DNA of 64,000 bases from Cranoglanis bouderius (lineage: Eukaryota > Chordata > Actinopteri > Siluriformes > Cranoglanididae): NCBI GenBank assembly GCA_023630585.1, contig CM042560.1, positions 9,766,001 to 9,830,000 of the forward strand, read 5' to 3'. Position numbers and translations under genes: made by a program. Below are positions 35,192 through 46,500 of the stretch, one piece after another. Under the pieces are notes generated by a model. It was not told the DNA's origin. It made no database searches and saw only the letters and a program-made list of their open reading frames with translations. Within the stretch, counting starts at the first letter, position 1; each line of letters starts with the position of its first letter.

Positions 35192-38100
35192 AAATAATAT
35201 AAAAATATAAAATATAATTGGACAAAATAATTGTTAGTTGCAGCCATAAAGTATATCTCAGACTTAATTTGTCATGAAAATTTTTTCGCCATTTCGAATT
35301 TTTTGAGAAACCCACTTTTGAGAACTTCTCCTAGACCATTTGTCAGAACTTCACAAAATTTTGCTGAATTCATCTTCAGACAATGCAGACCAAAATTTAT
35401 TAAAAGATTTTTGATAGTTCATGTATAACGCATCAACGAGTATGACAGCAAGCACACGAAAATGAATGTGAGGTTATATCTCTGCAACGCTTTGCTGTAT
35501 TAGCACCAAACTTGGTGTGTCTTATAATAGCTATGATCTGAGGGTACATGAGCAGTTTTGGAACACTGCCACCTACTGGTCACGAGATATGGAAAATTTG
35601 TATTTTTGCTTATGACTTCTGTATAATTTATCGTAAAATCGTGGAAGTGGTATTTTTAGATTCAGTGACTCATATCAAGTCAAATGCCCTAATTACTATG
35701 TCAGCCATTTTGGGCGTCGGCCATTTCAAATTGGGTTAAGATGCTGTATTTTACAAAAGCATTGAAGTATAGGTAGCTGTTATCATCCCCATGCCCTGAA
35801 GGTACTCAAAACCTTTGGGGGCAACGCCACCTGGTGGTCAAAAATTATTTTAAAATGCTAATAACTTTTAATTTCTTTAGCCTGTTGTCATGAAACCAGT
35901 CTGGTTTTAGATTCCATGGATCATGCTGAACATCATGATATCGAATGTGCCTTGGTCAGCAAAACATTTTCCACCATTGTGAATTTTTTTTTGAAAAACA
36001 TACTTTTGCTAATTCCTCCTAAACCATTTGGCAGAACTTCACCAAATTTTGCTAAGATCATTTTCAGACAATGAAGACCAAAAGTTATTCAAAGATTTTA
36101 GATAGACCAAACCATACGTGTATAACCTGTCAAAGAATATGATGGCGAGCACACCAAAATGAACGTGAGGTTATATATGCTTTGGCATATTGACACCAAA
36201 CTTGGTGTGTATTATAACAACTATGATCTGAGGGTACATGATCAGTTTCAGAACAGCACCACCTACTCGTCATGAGATATGGAAAATTATTTTTGCTTAT
36301 AACTTCTGTATAGTTTATCATAAAATCATGGTATTTTTAGACTCAGTGACTCTCATCAAGTCGAATTACACCCAATTTTACTATGTCGGCCACTTTGGGC
36401 GTCGGCCATTTTGAATCGTGTGTTAAGATGCTGTATTTGAAATCAGTCACCAGGAGGCACTATCACATTTTACATCATTATTATATTTACATTTTACAAT
36501 AATTATCAAAAAAAAGTTTTTATTTAAGTTCACAGGGGCACTTAAAAACAATTGCAAAATATTAAGTAATGTCTTTTTACACGTCCTTAAAGCCCCTATA
36601 GTGCTTGAACCCCGATAATTGCTGCTTGCAGCTATATTTCTTCTTCTTCTTCTTCTTCTTCTTCTTATTATTATTATTATTATGCCCTAAAACTGATTGT
36701 GCAGACCAAACCATAAGGCCTAGAGACTTGAAACTTTGAGGGCTGGTAGTACTCCCCCAGTCTCCCCCAAATTGGCTCTAACTAAATTGGCTCTAACGAA
36801 ATTGGCTCTAACTACGAAACCATTGGTCCAATTGACTTGAGAATTTGCATGCAGTGTCTTTGTCAAAGGTCTAATCAATATTTATGAGGACATTCATGTA
36901 TCTCAAAAAACATGTGGCCATTCAAATTTCAGCAGCTATTAGAGAAGGTTAAGAAAGGCCGATCGGAACGAAACTTGGTGGACTTGCTTGACTCTTGGCT
37001 CAAAGTGCTAGAAGTGCTCGATAAATGCTGCTATTATTATTATTATTATTCTGCCCTAAAACTGATCGTGCAGACTAGTATGCATTTTGATAACGAAAAC
37101 TATGAAGAAAAATCGCCAGCATATCATCACGATATTGTTAGGTCGCGCGAAAAGCGCGACTTCAATTACCAGAACCCTCACTCACACACTCCACACTACA
37201 TTTCCCAGCAAGCTCGGCGGCCTACAAACATGGCCGCCAGGGACTACAACACCCAAAACACCCACACACTACCACGGTCACAATCACTTTCCTTTTAATC
37301 CCGCACACCTGTCTTCAATCTGACCAGCACTGTATTTAAGGACTTTTGTGTTACAGGTTGGGCGCGAAGTATTGTTTGTTTTTCCCAAATCTTACCTTAC
37401 TGAGCAACTGAATTCTGGACTGATTCTCACGGCATTGACCTTTAAGCTAAGTACCTTGGATTCCGACTTCCTCTCAAGCCCTCTTTCTGTTTACACATCT
37501 CGGTGATAAGTTTACGTGCACTTGTGTCTGATTTTCGGTTAGCACTGTTTAATTAGCACACTTTATGTAGTGACCACTATTTTGTTAAAGGTGTTTATTT
37601 CTGGATGCTGTTTTTCCGTTTTTCCTTTCTGTTGTTAAGTGTGTGTTTTTCTTACTGCTAGCGCTAACGATTTTGAGAGTGTGTATAAACTTTACCACGA
37701 TATCCCGCGAAGACTCGAAGCCTTCTAAAAGCTTTTTTGTTTCCCTGTGTCCTTTCCACATGTGTGCTGAATAAAGTGACGAAGTTTTTGACCGCAACTG
37801 TGTCCAGCCTACTTCTGGTGATATAACAGAATACTTCGCCTCTAAATGGATGCAGCGGGGAAAGTAAGGGCACGCCGCGCCATGCCACACCACGCCATGC
37901 CACGCCACGCCACATTTAAAATGCCTGCAAACAATTCAATTTTTTTCCCCCAATGGACGTTTGTTTATCCCCCCGATGAGTCTGATGGCTTTTCCACCTG
38001 GCCACAGTGCTTCTGTTTGCAGGCACAGATTTATTTCCTGAGTTTGGAGGACCCCAAGCCCGACGAGGAACAGTGGGTGAGGTTCCTCCTCTCTCGTTTG

Positions 38101-40490
38101 GTGGGCTCTGCTCGCCAATGGGCAGAGCTTCACCTTGCCAGTGGATCCATGAAGTTCAAAACAGTTTTGGGCTTTGTGGATCTACTGGTTCAGGTGTTCG
38201 GAAGCCCAGACTTCCAACCCGACCTCAGGACCTTTTTGGGGAAGGACCGTCTGGGCGACCGACCTAACCACTCATTCCTGGAATATTATGGGGGTAAGCG
38301 GGCTAACGTGGCGGCCTGCTCCTCAGACCCCCAAAACCAGGAGTGTTCCACCGAGGGATGCACCCGCCCGGCCGTCCTGCAGTGCCCCACCTGCAGGAAC
38401 CAGGGAGTAAGGAGCAGCTTCTTCTGCTCCCAAAACTGTTTCAAGGGCAGCTGGCGGGTGCATAAGCGGCTCCACCAGCGGGCACCCTCAGAGCTCCAGC
38501 AGGAGACCAAGCAGGAGGTCTTCTCAGCGGAGCTGCAACTGGAGGTTAACCAGGCGACCTCCAGCCCCGAGCTCCAGCAGCAGACCCAACAGGAGGTCTT
38601 CTCAGCGGAGCTGCAACTGGAGGTTAACCAGGCGACCTCCAGCCCCGAGCTCCAGCCGGAGACCCAGCAGGAAGTCTCCACAGCGGAGCTGCAACTGGAG
38701 GTTAACATGGCGACCTCCAGCTCCGAGCTCCAGCCGGAGACCCAGCAGGAAGTCTCCACAACGGAGCTGCAACTGGAGGTTAACATGGCGACCTCCAGCC
38801 CCGAGCTCCAGCAGGAGACCCAGCAGGAGGTCTTCTCAGCGGAGCTGCAACTGGAGGTTAACATGGCGACCTCCAGCCCCGAGCTCCAGCCAGAGACCCA
38901 GCAGGAGGTCTCCACAGCGGAACTGCAACTGGAGGTTAACCAGGCAACCTCCAGCCCCAAGCAGCAGCCAGCGAATAAAGAGGAAACCTCTCCTGGCCTG
39001 CTCGTCTCAGAGGTTCTAGAAGAAACCTCCACTCCAAGCCCATGTCCAGATTTCACTCCTGCTCCCAATCCTGTTCTCAGTCCTGCTCCCAATCCTGTTC
39101 TCAGTCCTGCTCCCAATCCTGTTCTCAGTCCTGCTTCCAATCCTGTTCTCAGTCCTGCTCCCAATCCAGTTCTCACCCTGGTTCCCAGTCCGGTTCATAC
39201 TCCGGTTCCCAATCCTGTTCTCAGTCCTGCTTCCAATCCTGTTCTCAGTCCTGCTTCCAATCCTGTTCTCAGTCCTGCTTCCAATCCTGTTCTCAGTCCT
39301 GCTCCCAATCCAATTCTCACCCTGGTTCCCAGTCCGGTTCCTACTCTGGTTCTCGATCCTGTTCCCAGTCCGGTTCCTACTCCGGTTCCCAATCCAGTTC
39401 TCAGTCCTGCTCCCAATCCAGTTCTCGATCCCGTTCCCAGTCCGGTTCCTACTCCGGTTCTCAATCCTGCTCCCAGTCCGGTTCCCAGTCCTGCTCCCAG
39501 TCCGGTTCCCAGTCCTGCTCCCAGTCCGGTTCCCAATCCTGCTCCCAGTCTGGTTCCCAATCCTGTTCCCAGTCCGGCTCCCAGTCCGGCTCCCAGTCCT
39601 GTTCTCAGTCCGGTTCCCAATCCTGCTCCCAGTCCGGCTCCCAGTCCGGCTCCCAGTCCTGTTCTCAATCCGGTTCCAAGCCCCGTTCTCAATCCGGTTC
39701 CAAGCCCCATTACCAATCATTTCCCAAGTCCAGTTTCTGACTTTTATGAGGGCTACATGGGTTTAATTTTGGGATGGGTGTTAGCCCTCCTCCTCAGTGC
39801 AGAGGGTGTTTTCACTCCCAGCTCCACTCATAACCCAGCTCACTCCTCAGTCTCCAGCCCTGTCTCCTCCTCAGTCTCCAGCCCTGTCTCCTCCTCAGTC
39901 TCCAGCCCTGTCTCCTCCTCAGTCTCCAGCCCTGTCTCCTCCTCAGTCTCCAGCCCTGTCTCCTCCTCAGTCTCCAACCCAACTCACTCCACTATTTCCA
40001 ACCCAACTCACTCCACTATCTCCTCCTCTGTTTCCAACCCAACTCACTCCACTATCTCCAACCCAACTCACTCCACTGTCTCTAATCCAGGAGCTGAAGC
40101 AGGTTCCAGGCAGAGCGCCAGGTCACGCGCGGCTCGGAGATCCGGGCCCAGCACCAGGTCACGCGCAGCTCGGAGTTCCACGCCGAGCACCAGGTCACGC
40201 GCAGCTCGGAGACCCAGGCCGAGCACCAGGTCACGCGCAACCCCAAGATCTAGGCCGAGCATAAGTCCTCGTCCAAGTCCTCGTCCAAGTCCTCGTCCAA
40301 GTCTTCGTCACGACACGGTCGACTCTGGCTGCGGGACATTAAATTGCACCAGCCTCGGTTCCAGGGGGGCAGATGTGCTAATCTTGCCCAGGGGTCCGGG
40401 TCCGCCAGAACGGACAAAACTTGCGGTGCGTCGGGAGCCGCGCCTTTGGGGGGGGGCTCTGTTAGGTCGCGCGAAAAGCGAAAATGCTGC

Positions 40491-40522
<32 letters not shown>

Positions 40523-43500
40523 TGCCCTAAAACTGATCGTGCAGACTAGTATGCATTTTGATAACGAAAACTATGAAGAAAAATCGCCAGCATATCATCA
40601 CGATATTGTTAGGTCGCGCGAAAAGCGCGACTTCAATTACCAGAACCCTCACTCACACACTCCACACTACATTTCCCAGCAAGCTCGGCGGCCTACAAAC
40701 ATGGCCACCAGGGACTACAACACCCAAAACACCCACACACTACCACGGTCACAATCACTTTCCTTTTAATCCCGCACACCTGTCTTCAATCTGACCAGCA
40801 CTGTATTTAAGGACTTTTGTGTTACAGGTTGGGCGCGAAGTATTGTTTGTTTTTCCCAAATCTTACCTTACTGAGCAACTGAATTCTGGACTGATTCTCA
40901 CGGCATTGACCTTTAAGCTAAGTACCTTGGATTCCGACTTCCTCTCAAGCCCTCTTTCTGTTTACACATCTCGGTGATAAGTTTACGTGCACTTGTGTCT
41001 GATTTTCGGTTAGCGCTGTTTAATTAGCACACTTTATGTAGTGACCACTATTTTGTTAAAGGTGTTTATTTCTGGATGCTGTTTTTCCGTTTTTCCTTTC
41101 TGTTGTTAAGTGTGTGTTTTTCTTACTGCTAGCGCTAACGATTTTGAGAGTGTGTATAAACTTTACCACGATATCCCGCGAAGACTCGAAGCCTTCTAAA
41201 AGCTTTTTTGTTTCCCTGTGTCCTTTCCACATGTGTGCTGAATAAAGTGACGAAGTTTTTGACCGCAACTGTGTCCAGCCTACTTCTGGTGATATAACAG
41301 ATATGATGACGAGTTGACACCAACGTCATTAAACACTAACTGTGACTATATCAACATGCAATATTGTTGACAAAAAAAGACGAGACTAAAATGTAGTTTT
41401 AAAAAATAATAACTACCAAAATCTTTCTTAATTTTCGTTGATGAAAAAAAGAGGAAAAAATATTATAGACTATTTTTTTTTTGATCCAGGTTTAATCTGT
41501 TTTGAACGCCCTTATTCATCTTAATTTATTTTCACTATCATAGCTTTCTAAGTACTATATCCACAATTATGTTAGCTTGCATGTTTATTACAAATAGAAA
41601 CTTGGTCAGTAGTTAAATAGAGAGATATTTAATGTTTGTAAAGTGTTTTAGCTGTCATTTATGCAGCTCCTCAAGCCACTATGGGCTTTTACTGTACCAC
41701 TTTCATTTTTTTATTGCAATGACACAGGCTGTCTCACTTATTTTTATTGATAGTCAAAAAAAAAAAAAAAAAAGGCAGGAAAGAATATAAAATTCCTTTG
41801 ATATGAAAGATAATGATGAATGAACATTGTTTGTTTTGTGCCACACATTACTCATGAATGTGTCTGTCCTGATGCTCAAGAAAACATATTGTTTGGAAGA
41901 GACATGAAATAAGTATAATGTTGTTATATATTATAGAGATATTTATATGTTTATATTATATTTACACATATTTTACTGTTTTTTGTATGGTGAAGTTATT
42001 TATACAGGCATCTTTTTTCAGGATAACGTATGTTTGCATGCATAACTAACATTTTATGCTTTGCTTTCAGACATGGCAGTCAGCTTTGAGCAGTCTCAAT
42101 CCCAACCCTACAGACAGTTGTCCACTGTATTTGAATTATGCGAGTGTGGCGGCACTGCCCTCTCGTGTAAGTCGTCACAACAGTCCATCCTCTGCCCACT
42201 TTCTTACTCGGTTGGTTCGCACCTGCCTGCCTGCTGGCAACAATCGCTGCATCCTGGTTAGTTTCACTTCACCTTTCTGTTCATCTGTTAAAACAGATTA
42301 TTTAGACTATGTACATACAGTGCTGTGAAAAAGTATTTGCTCCCATTCTGATTTCTTCTGTTTTTGTGTACACAGTATCTCATACTAAATTGTTTCAGAA
42401 ATTAAAACTAAATCTAAGATAAAACAAAGGCAACCCGAGTAAACACAAAATACAGTTTTTAAATGATAGTTATTTATTGAAGCAAAAAAGTTATCCAATG
42501 CCAACTGGGCCTGTGTGAAAATGTATTTGCCCCCATAGTTACTAATTCCCAAAATCTATGAAACTGCATTCATAATGGGGTTCAGCTGACCTAGACTCAA
42601 CCTGGCAATCAAGTCACAAAAGAGCCAAGGACAACATCAAAAGACCTACAGGCCTCTCTTGCATTAATAAAGGTTACTGTTCATGACTCCACTATCATGG
42701 AGCAAAAATGGCATCCATGGAAGAGTGGCAAGGCAAAAACCACAGCTAACCCAGAAGAACATTCAGGCTCGTCTGAATTTTGCAAAAACACACCTTGATG
42801 ATCAAACCTTTTGGGAGAATGTTCTGTGGACTGATGAGTCAAAAGTGGAACTGTTTGGAAGACAGGGGTCCTGTTACATCTGACATAAACCAAACACTGA
42901 ATTCCACAAAAAGATCATCATATATACAGTCAAGCATGGTGGTGGCAGTGTGATGGTATAAGGAATCATTTGCTGCTTCAAGGCCTGGGCAACTTGCAAT
43001 AATTGAGGGAAACATGAATTGTGCTCTCTATCAGAAAATCCTAAAAGAGAATGTCTGGTCTTCAGTCTGTAAGTTGAAACTCAAGCACAACTGGATTATG
43101 CAGCAAGACAATGATCCAAAGCATAGGAGTAAGTCCTAGTCCTAGAAGTAAGTGAAAGACTGATCTCCAGTTATCAGAAGCGTTTGCTTGCAGTTATTGC
43201 TTTTAAGTTTAAAGTTTAAGGGGGCAGTTAGTTTTTCACATTGGTGATAGGTGTTGGATAACTTTTTTCGCTTCAATAAAAAATAAAAAACTGTATTGCG
43301 TGTTTACTCAGGTTGCCTGTGTTTTATGGTGCATTTTTATTGATTCTCAAGAAGGCAGCACAATGCATTAAGAGCCAGGGTGGTGTAAAATTTTGAGCAG
43401 TATGATCGGTGTAAATTGTTATTATTTTGTCTTCTGGGAAACATTAATTATCTTAGGTAGATTCTGAAGGGCAGTATTAAATGAAAAAAATAAGATCTTT

Positions 43501-46500
43501 AAACAAAATAACAATTTACACCGTCCTGTAAATTGAGCAACATCCTGTTCAAAAGTTTACATCCACCTGGCTCTTAATATAGTGTTTTGCCTTCTTGAGC
43601 ATCAGTGAATGTTTGCACCTTTTGTAATAGTGTATTGTAATATGTGTATGAGTCGTGTAGCCACTGTTGGAAAGGAGTCAAATATGCAGAAGATGCTGGA
43701 AAAGCAAATAATGTGCAGGACCTGGAGGATTTTTCTGAAGAACAGTGAGCAGTTTAACTGCTTAGGATAAACAAGGGACTCATGAACAACTATCACAAAA
43801 CATAAAAACAGTCATTGATCATCCGGGTAACAACACACAGTATTAAGATTCAAGCGTATGTAAAGTTTTGAACTGGTTAATTTGTGTAAATTGTTTTAAT
43901 AAACCAAATTTTTATGATCCCTCTTATTTAAAAAATAAATAAATAAATAACATTTTGCATATGTAAACTTATGACCTATATACACACACACACACACCAC
44001 ACTGGTGCTTGAAAGTTTGTGAACCCTTTAGAATTTTCTATTTATCTGCATAAATATGACCTAAAACATTGTCAGATTTTTTCAGAAGTCCTAAAAATAA
44101 ACAAAGTCCCATTTAAACAAACGAGACAAAAATATTGTACTTTGTCATTTATTCATTAAGGAAATGATCCAAAATTTCTGTGAAAAAAGTATGTGAACCT
44201 CTAGGATTAGCAGTTAATTTGAAGGTGAAAATAGAGTCAGGTGTTTTCAAGCAATGGGATGACAATAAGGTGTGAGTGAGCACTCTGTATTAATTAAGGA
44301 ACAGGGATCTATCAAAGTCTGCTCTTCACAACACGTTTGTGGAACTGTATCATGGCACGAACGAAAAAGATGACCTCAGAAAAAGAGATGTTTGTGCTCA
44401 TCAGGCTGGAAAAGGTGACAAAACCATCTCTAAAAAGTTTGGGCTCCATCAATCTACAGTCAGATAGATTGTTTACAAATGGAGGAAATTCAAGGACATT
44501 GTTATCCTCCCCAGGAGTGGTCGACCAACAAAGACCACTCCAAGAGTAAGACGTGTAATAGACAGCGAGGTCACAAAGGAACCCAGGGCAACTAAAGGCC
44601 TCTCTCACATTGGCTAATGGTAATGTTCATGAGTCCACCAACAGGAGAATACTGAACAACATAGTTGTCATGGCAGGATTACAAGGAGAAAGCCACTGCT
44701 CTCCAAAAAGAACATTGCTGCCCGTCTGCAGTTTACTAAATATCACGTGGACAAGCCAGAAGGCTATTGGAAAAATGTTTTGTGGACGGATGAGACCAAA
44801 ATAGAACTTTTTGTTTTAAAAGAGAAGCATAATGTTTGGAGAAAGGAAAACAGTGCATTCCAGAATAAGAGCCTTATCCCATTTGTGAAATATGGTGGTG
44901 GTCTTATCATGGTTTGGGCCTGTTTTGCTGCATCTGGGCCAGATCAACTTGCCATCATTGATGGAACAATGAAATCTGAAGTATACCAGCAAATTCTAAA
45001 GGAAAATGTCACGACATCTGTCCATGAATTGAATCTCAAGAAAAACTTGATCATGCAGCAAGACAACGACCCTAAGCACACAGGTCATTCTGCCAAAGAA
45101 TGGTTAAAGAATAATACAGTTAATGTTTTGGAATGGCCAAGTCAATGTCCTGACCTTAATCCAATAGAAATGTTGTGGAAGGACCTGAAGCAAGCAGTTC
45201 ATGTGAGGATACCTGCCAACATCCCAGAGTCCAATCCAAGCTGTTCTGTACTGAGAAATGGGCTAAAATTCCTCCAAGCCAATGCGCAGGACTGATCAAC
45301 AGTTACTGGAAATGTTTAGTTGAAGTTATTGCTGCACAAGCGGGTCACACCAGATACTGAAAGCAAAGTTTCACATACTTTTGCCACTCACAGATATGTA
45401 ATATTAGATCATTTTTCTCAATAAATGAGTGACCAAGTATAATATTTTTGTCTCATTTGTTTAATTGGGTTCTCATTGAGAATTTGCATGAAAATCTGAT
45501 GATGTTTTAGGTCATATTTATGCAGAAATATATAAAATTCTAAAGGGTTCACAAACTTTCAAACACCACTGTATGTATATATGTGTAATGTATAATATTG
45601 TATAGGTCCCCCTTGTGCCACCAAAATAGCTCTGACCCATCAAGGCATGGATTCCACAAGACTTCTGAAAGTATGCTGTGATATCTGGCACTAAGATGTT
45701 AGCAGCAGATGCTTTAAGTCCTGTAAGATGTGACTTGGGGCCTCCGTGGATCGAACTTTTTTGTCCAGCACATCCCACAGTTGCTTGGTCGGATTGAGAT
45801 CTGGGGAATTTGAAGGCGAACTCTTTGTCATGTTTCTCAAACCATTCCTGAACAATTTTTGCAGTGTGGCAGGACTCATTATCCTGTTGGAAGAGGCCTC
45901 TGCCATTACTGAATACCACTGCCATGAAGGGGTGTACTTGAGCTGCAACAATTTTTAGGTAGGTGGTCAAAGTAACATCCACATGAATGCCAGGACCCAA
46001 GGTTTCCCAGAAGAACATTGCCCAGGGCATCACACTTCCTCCGCCGGCTTGTCTTCTTCCCATAGTGTATCCTGGTGCCATCTCTTCCCCAGGTATGTGG
46101 CGCACACGCACCCGGCCATCCAAATGATGTAAACGAAATCATGATTCATCAGACTAGGCCACCTTCTTCCTTTGCTGCATGGCACAGTTCTGATGCTCAC
46201 ATGCCCATTTTCGGCTCTTTTGGCAGAGGACAGGAGTCAGCATGAGCACTCTGACCGATACACAGCAAGCTGCAATGCACTGTGTGTACTGACACCTTTC
46301 TATCGTAGCCAGCATTAACCTTTTCAGCAATTTGTGCTATAGTAGCTCTTCTGTGAGATTCGACCAGACAGGCTAGCCTTTGCTCTCTCCCAGGGTTATT
46401 ATAGTTTTAAAAACATTGCTAGTTTTTATTTTTATTTCATTTTGTATTTTGGTTTTTAACTTCAGTTTTGTTTCAGTTAGTTTTAATGGTGCATAAGTAG

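Larger units (their letters stand above)
37136..41299 (+). mobile_element. Young non-autonomous LTR retrotransposon with captured finger
   Basis: Two LTRs, 37136-37828 and 40607-41299, are both 693 bp and differ at two sites by my reading. Both begin TGTTAGGTCGCGCG and end GATATAACA. The element is flanked by GATAT at 37131-37135 and 41300-41304. The internal region holds one long ORF and a G-rich polypurine tract at about 40448-40457, but no protease, reverse transcriptase or integrase, so it depends on a helper. LTR identity implies recent insertion. It lies in sense orientation within npepl1 intron 1. Near the right side, 21 bases of LTR (40460-40480) are followed by a copy of the left flank (40481-40606) before the full right LTR; see findings. 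Confidence 0.92.

Noticed and set aside
35225..36640. A CRISPR-like or satellite array from the recurring phrases
   Set aside because: The phrases recur only twice at long, unequal spacing and belong to a dispersed repeat; the genome is eukaryotic.
38344..38475. The finger as an ordinary retroviral CCHC zinc knuckle or a generic MYND domain
   Set aside because: A zinc knuckle is C-x2-C-x4-H-x4-C. The pattern here has six Cys and two His with METAP1 spacing and the FKGSW block.
38286..39720. Long minus-strand and alternative plus-strand frames (up to about 296 codons) over the repeat arrays
   Set aside because: The 24- and 78-bp units are multiples of three and have no stops in most frames, so openness is automatic. 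Only the frame with Gag and the zinc finger has meaning.
37846..40530. Reading the ORF as a host gene, possibly a METAP1 paralogue
   Set aside because: It starts 17 bp after an LTR, ends beside a polypurine tract and LTR, has no aminopeptidase domain and no introns, and begins with Gag.
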